A stretch of DNA of 10,297 bases from UBA6624 sp964343345 [NCBI: uncultured bacterium] (GCA_964343345.1 CAYFJE010000034.1:1-10297), one strand, 5' to 3'. Positions 1-7,092 are shown, numbered from the stretch's first letter. Notes: a model not told the origin generated them from the letters alone. Numbers and translations are program-made.

Positions 1-123
1 ACTAGATATTCTCAAAGAAAAAACAAAAAGAGCAATGAAAACACCTAAAGCCAAAAGGATAAATACCATTAGTGAAGTTGGGACCGTCTCAACTGAGAAA
101 AAATAAAAAAATAAAAAATTCAC
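1..123 (-). CDS. N-terminus of a membrane-anchored protein, cut by window edge
   Basis: An open frame starts with GTG at 123-121, two bases after the recA stop, and stays open to the left edge (41 codons). It encodes a very Phe/Leu-rich start, a short polar stretch (SVETVPTS), then a clear transmembrane helix (VFILLALGVFIALFVFSL) followed by R-I-S-S. An alternative start is the ATG at 69-67, immediately before that helix, which would give an ordinary short N-out anchor. AAAGG lies too close to the GTG for a good ribosome binding site, so the start is uncertain. Inference only: RNase Y (rny), a protein with a single N-terminal membrane helix, often follows recA in Firmicutes and relatives and would fit, but none of its diagnostic coiled-coil, KH or HD sequence lies inside the window. 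Confidence 0.45.
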   Translation of the reverse strand, partial: MNFLFFYFFSVETVPTSLMVFILLALGVFIALFVFSLRISS

Positions 124-125
124 CT

Positions 126-1139
126 TTATCCCATCCCGAGTTTTTCCTTGACAAAATCTTCGATTTCTTTTCTAAGTTCTGTATCTTCCAAGAGATAGTT
201 TGATGCTTTCCTCATCCCCTGCCCCAAAGTCACACTCCCGTCTTTTGCATTGAACCAAGATCCTGATTTTTGAATAAATTTATAATGAATCCCAAGCTGT
301 ATAAGTTCAGCTTCGCTCCAAATTCCATGTCCGTAACGAAGAGGAAATTCTGCATTTCTAAATGGTGGGGCAACTTTATTTTTTACAACCCTGGCTCTAT
401 GACTTGAACCAATAATATCCTCTCCTTCAAGAATTGATTTTGCTTTTCTTATGTCTATCCTTACAGAGGAGAAAAATTTCAAAGCTCTACCACCAGGTGT
501 TGTTTCTGGATTTCCAAACATAACACCAATCTTCTCTCTAATCTGATTGATGAAAATGACAACTGTGTCATTTTTTGCAGCAGCTCCAGCTATTCTTCTT
601 AAAGCTTGTGACATCAGTCTTGCTTGGAGACCAACATGTTTATCGCCGATATTTCCATCAAGCTCGGCTTTTGGAACCATGGCGGCTACGCTGTCAATAA
701 CAACAACTCCAACCTCTCCAGATCTAATAACCTCGTCAGCTATCTCTAAAGACTGTTCCATTGTTTCTGGTTGGCTGATAAACATATTATCAACATCAAC
801 ACCTATAGCTTTGGCATATTTTGGATCTAAAGCATTTTCAGCATCTATATAAACAATTTCTTTGCCTAATTTTTGTCCAGACGCAACTATCTCTAATGCT
901 AATGTTGTTTTCCCGCCAGCTTCAGGTCCAAAAATCTCTACTATTCTCCCACAAGGAACTCCGCCAATTCCAAGAATGTAGTCGAGTTGGAGAGACCCTG
1001 TCGAGACTGCTGGAATGTCTACAGCGGGCTTGGCCCCTAACCTCATCAAAGACCCTGAACCATACTTGGTTTCTATCTGCCCAACAACCCTCTCCAATTC
1101 ACTTGTTTTCTTTTTTTTGCTATTATTTTTTTTTGCCAT
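126..1139 (-). CDS. recA: Recombinase RecA
   Basis: ATP-dependent recombinase that forms filaments on single-stranded DNA, pairs it with homologous duplex and stimulates LexA-type self-cleavage. At 337 aa it is a normal length and lacks the long acidic tail of E. coli RecA. Visible motifs are the Walker A loop GPEAGGKTT (71-79), the catalytic glutamate in DAENALDP (E101), Walker B VVVIDS (145-150), the L1/L2 region with FINQIREKIGVMFGNPETTPGG (196-217), and the C-terminal DNA-binding lobe with GIHYKFIQKSGSWF. Two usually conserved positions differ: the P-loop is EAGGK rather than ESSGK, and the residue after the catalytic Glu is Asn rather than His. The first 12 residues are Lys/Asn-rich and encoded by two long A tracts. 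It lies 10 nt after pncC with an excellent GGAG site and no visible promoter of its own. Confidence 0.98.
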   Translation of the reverse strand: MAKKNNSKKKKTSELERVVGQIETKYGSGSLMRLGAKPAVDIPAVSTGSLQLDYILGIGGVPCGRIVEIFGPEAGGKTTLALEIVASGQKLGKEIVYIDAENALDPKYAKAIGVDVDNMFISQPETMEQSLEIADEVIRSGEVGVVVIDSVAAMVPKAELDGNIGDKHVGLQARLMSQALRRIAGAAAKNDTVVIFINQIREKIGVMFGNPETTPGGRALKFFSSVRIDIRKAKSILEGEDIIGSSHRARVVKNKVAPPFRNAEFPLRYGHGIWSEAELIQLGIHYKFIQKSGSWFNAKDGSVTLGQGMRKASNYLLEDTELRKEIEDFVKEKLGMG

Positions 1140-1145
1140 ATCTGT

Positions 1146-1149
1146 CTCC
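1146..1149 (-). promoter_or_regulatory. recA ribosome binding site
   Basis: Reading on the minus strand, the pncC stop TAA is directly followed by GGAG, then six bases, then the recA ATG at 1139. Nearly the whole intergenic gap is a Shine-Dalgarno element with good spacing. It fixes the recA start and suggests efficient translation from the shared mRNA. Confidence 0.8.
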
Positions 1150-1620
1150 TTATTTTGTCAATTTTTCAAAAATTATTTTTATTGCTTCACCCACTGCCTT
1201 TTCCCTTATTTCGTTTCTATCACCTTTTATTAAAAACTTTTGACATTCTGAATCTTCTTGTGAAAAAAAACCAATGTGAACCGTTCCGATAGGGTTGCCT
1301 TGTTCGTCACTTGAAGGTCCAGCAACACCAGTCAAAGATACTCCTATATCTGTATTGAATTTTTTAGAAATATTTTCTGCTAAGACATATGCTGTTTTGC
1401 AATTCACGACACCGTGCCTTTGCATGAAGTCAGGATCGACTCCAAGCATTTCTTTGATTTTGTTACTGTAGCAAACAACTCCCCCAACAAACCATCTTGA
1501 AGATCCTGAAACTTTACAAAAAGATGAACTCAACAAACCAGCTGTTAAAGATTCGGCTGTTGAAATCGTAAAATTTTTAGATTCAAGTTTTTTCCCAATT
1601 TTTTCTATCAAATCAGTCAT
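1150..1620 (-). CDS. pncC: CinA C-terminal family protein, NMN amidohydrolase
   Basis: A stand-alone CinA C-terminal domain protein of 156 aa, the size of E. coli PncC (YgaD). The family hydrolyses nicotinamide mononucleotide to nicotinate mononucleotide and ammonia, recycling NMN released by NAD-dependent DNA ligase. The sequence shows the family core: the AES motif at 22-24 (AESLTAG, where AESCTGG is usual), the W-F-x-G-G-V-V-x-Y-S segment at 43-52, TGVAGP at 97-102 and GTVHIG at 112-117. The N-terminal MoCF-like domain of full CinA is absent. The start ATG abuts the ssb TAA (TAAATG), so it is probably translationally coupled, and recA follows 10 nt later. A cinA-recA pairing is common in bacteria. 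The changed AES motif makes the enzymatic activity likely but unproven. Confidence 0.85.
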   Translation of the reverse strand: MTDLIEKIGKKLESKNFTISTAESLTAGLLSSSFCKVSGSSRWFVGGVVCYSNKIKEMLGVDPDFMQRHGVVNCKTAYVLAENISKKFNTDIGVSLTGVAGPSSDEQGNPIGTVHIGFFSQEDSECQKFLIKGDRNEIREKAVGEAIKIIFEKLTK

Positions 1621-2049
1621 TTAGTCAGGAGATGGCAAGTCACCAAAATCAACCTCTTCTATATCTTTGCTGATGTCTATTTCGTCTGATTCAGAGCTTC
1701 GGCCACTTTCTCTTTTCTTGTCTAAAATTCTTATAGTCCCCTCTGGCCAGCCAGCATTAATTGAAGTAAAATAACTTTTCTGTCCATCATCTTTTTCAAA
1801 TGTTCTATATTCAATTTTTCCCTCGATATAAAGTTTTGCTCCTTTTGAAACAAACTCTCCTACAAACTCCGCATCTCGCCCCCAGCATTCAATATTGTGC
1901 CACTGGGTCTCCTCTCTATCTTCTCCTTCTTTAGAAGTCCATTTTTTAGAAGTAGCTAAAGCAAAACTTGCTTTTTTCCTACCACTATCGAAAGTTCTTA
2001 CTTCAGGTTCTGTTCCGACATTGCCTATCAATATGACTTTATTTATCAT
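1621..2049 (-). CDS. ssb: Single-stranded DNA-binding protein
   Basis: Coats single-stranded DNA during replication, repair and recombination and recruits partner proteins through its C-terminal tip. This 142-aa protein has one OB-fold over about residues 1-112. It begins with the classic INKVILIGNVGTEPEVR and contains ETQWHNIECWGRDAE (48-61), KGAKLYIEGKIEYR (69-82) and a short polar, acidic linker (113-133). The end is odd: the acidic tail is present (DIEEVDFGDLPSPD), but the near-universal terminal aromatic tip (DDxPF) is replaced by LPSPD. There is no frameshift at this point; the TAA stop is clean and directly joins the pncC ATG. The start is supported by a strong GGAGG seven bases upstream. 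The gene sits between dcd and pncC in the nrd-recA operon. Confidence 0.95.
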   Translation of the reverse strand: MINKVILIGNVGTEPEVRTFDSGRKKASFALATSKKWTSKEGEDREETQWHNIECWGRDAEFVGEFVSKGAKLYIEGKIEYRTFEKDDGQKSYFTSINAGWPEGTIRILDKKRESGRSSESDEIDISKDIEEVDFGDLPSPD

Positions 2050-2056
2050 TTTTTAT

Positions 2057-2061
2057 CCTCC
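2057..2061 (-). promoter_or_regulatory. ssb ribosome binding site
   Basis: A full GGAGG lies seven bases before the ssb ATG, within the 42-nt dcd-ssb gap. It is the strongest Shine-Dalgarno in the window, fitting a protein needed in many copies. No convincing promoter is seen in this gap. Confidence 0.8.
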
Positions 2062-2091
2062 AAAGGTAATCTAATTGTAGTAACAAAAAAA

Positions 2092-2658
2092 TCAAACAGA
2101 AGGAAGTGTTATCCCTGTTTGGGATTGATACTTCCCACTTCTATCTTTATAAGAAACTTCGCATTCTTGATCACTTTCAAAAAACAATACCTGTGCAATT
2201 CCTTGATTAGCATAAATCCTTGCTGGCATTGGTGTTGTATTGCTTATTTCCAAAGTCACATAACCTTCCCATTCGGGTTCAAAAGGAGTAACATTGACTA
2301 TTATTCCGCATCTTGCATAAGTTGATTTTCCAACACATAGAGTTATAACATTTCTAGGAATTTTAAAATATTCAATAGTTCTAGCAAGAGCGAAAGAGTT
2401 TGGTGGAACCAGTATGTTGTCTGACTTCACCTCAACAAAACAATCCTTTTTAATTTCTTTTGGGTCAATTTCTTTTGAATGTATGTTTGTAAAGATCTTA
2501 AATTCATCAGCTACTCTTATGTCATAGCCATATGAAGAAAGTCCGTAGGATACTACCTTATTACCTTTTTCCTCTCTTACTTGATTAGAAGAAAAAGGGG
2601 AAATCATTCCATGTTCAAGAGCCATTTTCTTAATCCACGAATCTGATTTTACCGACAT
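2092..2658 (-). CDS. dcd: dCTP deaminase
   Basis: Deaminates dCTP to dUTP in the pathway to dTTP, acting as a soluble homotrimer of the dUTPase/DCD fold. The 188-aa protein matches the well-known 188-residue bacterial Dcd form throughout: [16 protein letters not shown] at the start, SSYGYDIR (41-48), [19 protein letters not shown] (85-103), the nucleotide-binding [16 protein letters not shown] (110-125), the catalytic-glutamate region VTLEISN (E137) and the C-terminal [12 protein letters not shown] lid (175-186). Signature residues S112 and R116 are in place. The ATG is 6 nt after the nrdA stop and has no strong ribosome binding site, so coupling to nrdA translation is likely. Its place directly after the RNR genes fits a dNTP supply operon. 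A bifunctional dCTP deaminase/dUTPase cannot be excluded, but the length and ending match the monofunctional enzyme. Confidence 0.95.
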   Translation of the reverse strand: MSVKSDSWIKKMALEHGMISPFSSNQVREEKGNKVVSYGLSSYGYDIRVADEFKIFTNIHSKEIDPKEIKKDCFVEVKSDNILVPPNSFALARTIEYFKIPRNVITLCVGKSTYARCGIIVNVTPFEPEWEGYVTLEISNTTPMPARIYANQGIAQVLFFESDQECEVSYKDRSGKYQSQTGITLPSV

Positions 2659-2664
2659 AAAAAA

Positions 2665-5600
2665 CTACTGACAAGACTCACATTCTTCGCCATTCATCCA
2701 AGCATCAATGCTGCATTCACTTTGTGACGATGGGGTCTTGCCCTCCTCCGAAACGACACCCCTAACTTCTTTTTTCACATCAATAGTAGCTTTTTCAATA
2801 TTTGAAGCCGCAAGTGTTCTTAGATAATATGTAGTTTTTAAACCACTATGCCATGCTCGTCTATACATATGCGAAAGGGTTGTTAACTTTGGCTCTGCCA
2901 AAAAAAGATTTACTGACTGAGATTGATCTATCCACTTTTGCCTTCTTGCAGCTGCATCAATCAAGTATTCATGATTGATTGAAAAAGCAGTTTTGTATTT
3001 GTTTTTTATATCTTGAGGAATTTCGGGAATATCATCCAACTCTCCATCGAAATATTTCAACTGGTCTAACATTTCTTGATCCCAAAGTTTAGATTTTTTC
3101 AAATCATCGACAAGAAACTGGTTTAAACTAATGAACTCTCCTGAAAGATTGCTTTTAACAAAAAGATTCTTATATGTAGGTTCTATACATGGAGAACTTC
3201 CCATGATATTTGAAATTGTGGCAGTAGGAGCAATTGCCAAAACATTGCTGTTTCTCATCCCTTGTTTTTGAATCTTTTTTCTCAAAATATCCCATTTCAT
3301 TTTTCCCCCTCTCGGAACATTTATCTTTAAATTCCTTTCTTTTTCTAGAATTTCCAGACTGTCTGAAGGGAGGATCCCTCTATCCCATTTAGACCCTTTA
3401 AAGCTGGAATAAGAACCTCTCTCTTTTGCTAAATCACTAGATGCCTCATATGCATAATATGCAATCGCCTCCATGAATTCATCATTGAAATTTATCGCTT
3501 CTTCTGAACCAAATGCAACATCTTTCATGTAAAGAGAGTTCTGCAAACCCATAACACCTAGTCCAATAGGACGATGTCTATTGTTTGACTTTGAAGCTGG
3601 ATCTGTAGGGTAGAAATTAATATCAATAACATTATCAAGAGCTCTAATTGCTATTGTTACAGTTTCTTTCAGTTTCTTCAAATCAAGCTCCCCGTTTAAA
3701 TCTATATGATTATCTAAAACAACTGAGCCAAGATTACAAACTGCTGTCTCATCAAAACCTGTATTCAAAGTAATTTCAGTACATAAATTTGAACTGTGAA
3801 TCACACCAACATGATCTTGCGGATTTCTCAAATTACAAGCATCCTTGAATGTAATCCAAGGATGTCCTGTTTCGAATAACATTGTCAACATTTTTTTCCA
3901 TAAATCAATTGCGGGAACTTTTTGACTATAGATTTTCTCCTCTTCTGCAACTTTTTCGTATTCAACATACTTGTTTTCAAAATCCTGTCCGTAAAGATCG
4001 TGAAGATCTGGGACTTCGCTACTATGGAATAAAGTCCAATCCTCCCTATTCTCCATCCTCTTCATAAACAAATCTGGAATCCAATTTGCTGTATTTAAAT
4101 CATGAGTTCTTCGCCTTTCGTCACCAGTGTTTTTTCTCAAATCCAAAAAATCATAGATATCGCTATGCCAAGTTTCCAGATAAGCACATCCAGAACCCTT
4201 CCTTTTCCCTCCTTGGTTGACAGCAACAAGTTGATCATTGTGAAGTTTTAAAAATGGAATAACACCTTGGCTTTCTCCGTTTGTACCCTTTATATAAGAA
4301 CCCATTCCTCTTACAGCAGTCCAACTTCCACCAAGGCCTCCAGCCCATTTTGACAAATATGCATTTTCAGCAATACCTCTTTGCATGATTGACTTCAAGT
4401 CATCATCAACTTTGTAAAGATAGCATGAAGAAAGTTGCGAGTGCAAAGTTCCTGAATTAAACAATGTTGGTGTCGAGGAACAGAATCTACGACTTTTGTA
4501 CATTTTATAAAGCTGAATAGCATTTTTCTCTCTGTTTTTATCTTCTAAAAACAAACCCATAGAAACTCTCATCCAGAAAAGCTGAGGGCACTCAAGCCTC
4601 TTGTCAACAGATCCTGTTTTATCAACTATTAGATACCGATCATATAAAGTTTGAATCCCTAAATAATCGAAACCTAAATCAGAAGAAGGGTCAATAAAAG
4701 ATGCTAATTTTGTCAAATCGTAATCCATTAATTTTGGATTTACCCTCTCTATTTCAATTGCTCTTTTTAAATTTCTTTTAAATGCTATTTCATGAAATTT
4801 TTTCAATTGCCCTATTCCATCTTTGACAATATCCCAACCCAAGACTTCTTCATATATATAAGTCAAAAGAATCCGTCCAGCAAACTTGTTGAATCCAGAA
4901 TCTTTTTCAATGAGAGCTTTTGAATTGAGGATTATCGTTTTTTTCAAATCTTCCATAGTCATCTCAGAAAAAATAGACCTTCTTAACTCATCCTCAAGTT
5001 GGTTTTCATTCATAATTAGATTCAAACCAATTAAGGAAAACTTGATTCTTTGCCTTAGGTCTTCACCATCCCAAAAGAAAGTAGACCCATCATCTCTTTT
5101 TATTGAAATTAGAGAAGATTGCTCTTCTTTCGGTTGATCAGGAGTCATTCGTGCAAATCTTCTTTCAGCTCTATAAAGGATGTAAGCTTCTGCAACCTTG
5201 TAATAACCTTGTCGCATTAATTCTTGTTGTACATAATCTTGAACATTTTCTATTTGAATAAATTCCTGAGCTCTCTCCAATACCATCTTGGTAACAGATT
5301 TTGAAATCTCAACAGCAGGACTGGAGTCCATCTGAATGGAAAGAAATGCTTTTCTGACAGCACTTTCAATCTTCCTCTCATTCCATGGAACAACCTGTCC
5401 ATTTCTTCTTATGAGTTTCATTTTTCCTGAAAAATCATTTACGCGACTAGAGCTATTTAAGGACCTCTTGAACACAAGGCTTTTTGCAACATCGTGAGCA
5501 TCTCTTTCGATTAGAACCTTTTCGACAAGCAGAGAAACTTCTCTTTTTGTAAGTTTCACTGATTTTTCATTTTTCATTTTATTGGCCAGTTCTTCAGATA

Positions 5601-5880
5601 CAAGCTTTACGACACTTGAAACGAAAGCTTTGTTGTGGTCATTAAAGATGTCTTCTTCTTTCTTTGATAAAAGTAAATCAGTTAAAGCATCTCCAATTGT
5701 TCTAGCAACTTCTCCAAGATTAAAGACCTCCTCTTTTCCATCCTTTAAAACAACGACATAAGGGACTTTTGAAGATTCTTCTTCGAATAATTCAGACCAA
5801 TCAAAACTAGGTTTTTCTTCTTTCCCCATTGAAATCATTTTCTCTAAATATTGATCTTCTTCAAATATGTTTTTACTCAT
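2665..5880 (-). CDS. nrdA: Class I ribonucleotide reductase large subunit with three ATP-cone-like modules
   Basis: The catalytic alpha subunit, which reduces ribonucleoside diphosphates to deoxy forms using a radical passed from NrdB. At 1071 aa it is far longer than E. coli NrdA (about 760), owing to the N-terminus: three successive ATP-cone-like regions at about 38-140, 154-243 (the most canonical, with KLIRRNGQVVPW) and 256-350. The catalytic barrel has all expected residues: the redox cysteine C486 in QLSSCYL, N698-x-C700-x-E702 (NLCTE; thiyl radical cysteine C700), partner cysteine C715 (VCNLGS), the radical-transfer pair Y1018-Y1019 (KTTYYLR), and a C-terminal swinging-arm pair C1067/C1070 (CESCQ end). 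From memory, this layout and the CxxCQ ending closely resemble chlamydial NrdA. It starts 17 nt after nrdB with a GGAGAA site. There is no sign of an intein, frameshift or truncation. Confidence 0.97.
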   Translation of the reverse strand: MSKNIFEEDQYLEKMISMGKEEKPSFDWSELFEEESSKVPYVVVLKDGKEEVFNLGEVARTIGDALTDLLLSKKEEDIFNDHNKAFVSSVVKLVSEELANKMKNEKSVKLTKREVSLLVEKVLIERDAHDVAKSLVFKRSLNSSSRVNDFSGKMKLIRRNGQVVPWNERKIESAVRKAFLSIQMDSSPAVEISKSVTKMVLERAQEFIQIENVQDYVQQELMRQGYYKVAEAYILYRAERRFARMTPDQPKEEQSSLISIKRDDGSTFFWDGEDLRQRIKFSLIGLNLIMNENQLEDELRRSIFSEMTMEDLKKTIILNSKALIEKDSGFNKFAGRILLTYIYEEVLGWDIVKDGIGQLKKFHEIAFKRNLKRAIEIERVNPKLMDYDLTKLASFIDPSSDLGFDYLGIQTLYDRYLIVDKTGSVDKRLECPQLFWMRVSMGLFLEDKNREKNAIQLYKMYKSRRFCSSTPTLFNSGTLHSQLSSCYLYKVDDDLKSIMQRGIAENAYLSKWAGGLGGSWTAVRGMGSYIKGTNGESQGVIPFLKLHNDQLVAVNQGGKRKGSGCAYLETWHSDIYDFLDLRKNTGDERRRTHDLNTANWIPDLFMKRMENREDWTLFHSSEVPDLHDLYGQDFENKYVEYEKVAEEEKIYSQKVPAIDLWKKMLTMLFETGHPWITFKDACNLRNPQDHVGVIHSSNLCTEITLNTGFDETAVCNLGSVVLDNHIDLNGELDLKKLKETVTIAIRALDNVIDINFYPTDPASKSNNRHRPIGLGVMGLQNSLYMKDVAFGSEEAINFNDEFMEAIAYYAYEASSDLAKERGSYSSFKGSKWDRGILPSDSLEILEKERNLKINVPRGGKMKWDILRKKIQKQGMRNSNVLAIAPTATISNIMGSSPCIEPTYKNLFVKSNLSGEFISLNQFLVDDLKKSKLWDQEMLDQLKYFDGELDDIPEIPQDIKNKYKTAFSINHEYLIDAAARRQKWIDQSQSVNLFLAEPKLTTLSHMYRRAWHSGLKTTYYLRTLAASNIEKATIDVKKEVRGVVSEEGKTPSSQSECSIDAWMNGEECESCQ

Positions 5881-5885
5881 AATAG

Positions 5886-5891
5886 TTCTCC
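5886..5891 (-). promoter_or_regulatory. nrdA ribosome binding site
   Basis: GGAGAA in the 17-nt nrdB-nrdA gap, with seven bases between GGAG plus AA/CTATT context and the ATG at 5880. It supports the chosen nrdA start and independent loading of ribosomes on nrdA. Confidence 0.75.
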
Positions 5892-5897
5892 AAAAAA

Positions 5898-6983
5898 TTA
5901 CAATTCGTCATCATCAACGGCTTCTAGTGAAGATGCTTTTTGATACTCTGTTACCCTCCCTTCAAAAAAATTCTGCTCCTTTTTTATGTCCATCAATTCC
6001 GCTAACCATGGCAAAGGGTTTTTTACTCCTGGATTCAACTCATCCAAACCACAACCTTTTAATCGACGATCTGCTATATAGTCAATGTACTGCTTGAACT
6101 CATCGGGACTTAACCCTATTGAACTAACAGGAAGACAGTCGTCAATAAAATCTTTCTCTAAACTGATTGCCTCTTTCATCAGAGTCCTGAGTTCTTCTTT
6201 AAACTCCGCAGTCCAAATGTCAGGATTCTCGCCGACAAGGTCCATAAATAAATTTCGCAAAAGCTCAATATGATTTGACTCGTCCCTAAGTGTATATCTA
6301 AACATTTGCCCTATCCCAGGGAATTTATTCTGTCTGTACAAACTTAAAATCATCCCAAACAATCCGTAAAACTGAGTCCCTTCCATACACTGCCCAAAAA
6401 CAAAAAGATTTTTTGCAAAAAGCTGCTTGTTCTCTGTTTTTGTAAGATCCAAATCCCTTCTTAGTTCTTTTGAAACATTCGTAACGAAAGAATTTTTTCT
6501 TTTAATTGTGCCAACTTGCTCGAACATTGCTTCACATTCATGTGGATTGATGCCGAGAGAACTAATCATATAAAGCAAACTGTCAGCATGTATGTTCTCT
6601 TCATGAGTATGCCGTCCCAATATCAATTTAAGTTCAGGCGCAGTCACATTCTCCCTAACAACATGCAAGATGTTATCGCCGACAATGCCTTCAGCAGCGG
6701 AAAAATAACCTATCCCCATCATGATTATCCATCTTTCAACATCACTTAAAAAATCTTGAGATTTCCATTGCTCGATATCTTTCTGCATTGAGATATCTTC
6801 AGGCTCCCAGTGATTTGCCTTCATGTTTCTATAAATCTCATAAGCCCATGTATATTTGAGAGGCAAAAGATTGAAAGTCATCGTTTCATGACCATTTATA
6901 ACTTTTTTCGCAGAATAAACCTTCTTTGCTTTTTCTTCGTCGAGGATGAAATCCTTGTTCCCGATTTTATAAATTTTTGCCAT
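5898..6983 (-). CDS. nrdB: Class I ribonucleotide reductase small subunit lacking the radical tyrosine (class Ic-like)
   Basis: The radical-generating beta subunit (ferritin-like helical bundle), 361 aa. All six dinuclear metal ligands are visible: E98 (FSAAEG), E129 and H132 (EENIH), E201 (CMEGTQF), E235 and H238 (RDESNH). Their spacing matches chlamydial R2 as I recall it (31, 3, 34 and 3 residues between the corresponding pairs). The first ligand is Glu, where E. coli has Asp, as in Chlamydia. The residue four after H132, Tyr in class Ia and Phe in Chlamydia, is Leu136 (codon TTG). W59, D234 and the C-terminal Y347 of the radical-transfer path are present, and the acidic tail (DDDEL) fits NrdA docking. 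The inferred cofactor is Mn/Fe or another metal-only oxidant rather than a tyrosyl radical. The ATG is fixed by an in-frame TAA just upstream (TAATTTTTTATG), and its ribosome binding site is weak. Confidence 0.95.
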   Translation of the reverse strand: MAKIYKIGNKDFILDEEKAKKVYSAKKVINGHETMTFNLLPLKYTWAYEIYRNMKANHWEPEDISMQKDIEQWKSQDFLSDVERWIIMMGIGYFSAAEGIVGDNILHVVRENVTAPELKLILGRHTHEENIHADSLLYMISSLGINPHECEAMFEQVGTIKRKNSFVTNVSKELRRDLDLTKTENKQLFAKNLFVFGQCMEGTQFYGLFGMILSLYRQNKFPGIGQMFRYTLRDESNHIELLRNLFMDLVGENPDIWTAEFKEELRTLMKEAISLEKDFIDDCLPVSSIGLSPDEFKQYIDYIADRRLKGCGLDELNPGVKNPLPWLAELMDIKKEQNFFEGRVTEYQKASSLEAVDDDEL

Positions 6984-7021
6984 AAAAAATTACCCAAACA
7001 CTCCGATAAGGAAAACTGCAT
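6896..7021 (-). other. Possible small leader ORF overlapping the nrdB start
   Basis: An ATG at 7021-7019 is preceded by AGGGG with a 6-nt spacing, a better ribosome binding site than nrdB has. The frame runs 41 codons, crosses the nrdB ATG out of frame and stops with TAA at 6898-6896. The predicted peptide is basic at its end (KKKQRRFILRKK) and resembles no known family. It may be a chance ORF; if translated, it could couple to or interfere with nrdB translation. Confidence 0.2.
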
Positions 7022-7086
7022 AAAAAACCCCTAAGGTCGTCGTTTTATCTATCGTCTCCGCCGAGGGCGAGGAGAGCTATTGGGTA
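6991..7086 (-). promoter_or_regulatory. nrdB 5' leader with possible closing stem
   Basis: The predicted mRNA leader between the nrd promoter and nrdB is about 100 nt. Its first bases, TACCCAA (7086-7080), are a perfect 7-bp complement of TTGGGTA (6997-6991), which sits just before the nrdB ATG where its ribosome binding site should be. The interior holds a GC-rich hairpin (7055-7075). A P1-like stem closing a folded element is a structural inference. A 7-bp match somewhere in 100 nt is not improbable by chance. I recognise no known riboswitch class and no clear NrdR box. Confidence 0.3.
7055..7075 (-). other. GC-rich hairpin in nrdB leader
   Basis: TCTCC (7075-7071) pairs with GGAGA (7059-7055), and after a 2-nt bulge GCC (7068-7066) pairs with GGC (7062-7060) around a CTC loop. 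This is eight GC-dominated pairs in an otherwise AT-rich gap. It is not followed directly by a T tract, so it does not look like an intrinsic terminator. An RNA-level role in the nrd leader is possible. Confidence 0.4.
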
Positions 7087-7092
7087 TTTGGA

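Noticed and set aside
547-1243. Plus-strand open frames opposite recA and pncC
   Set aside because: They lie antisense to strongly conserved coding sequence, have no plausible ribosome binding sites and give low-complexity Phe/Ser/Leu-rich products typical of antisense frames in AT-rich DNA. The same holds for the other plus-strand frames in the window.
2057-2091. Promoter in the dcd-ssb gap (TACAAT as -10)
   Set aside because: The -10-like hexamer is acceptable but nothing resembling TTGACA sits 16-18 bases upstream.
2092-2094. UGA recoded as an amino acid (as in some candidate phyla)
   Set aside because: TGA ends dcd, ndk, prmC and the YrdC-family gene exactly at the family-expected ends, twice within ATGA overlaps, and conserved proteins contain no internal TGA.
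7022-7055. Intrinsic terminator or attenuator at GGGG-TTTTTT in the nrdB leader
   Set aside because: There is a T run after GGGG but no upstream complementary C-rich arm; the only local pairing is two to five weak base pairs.
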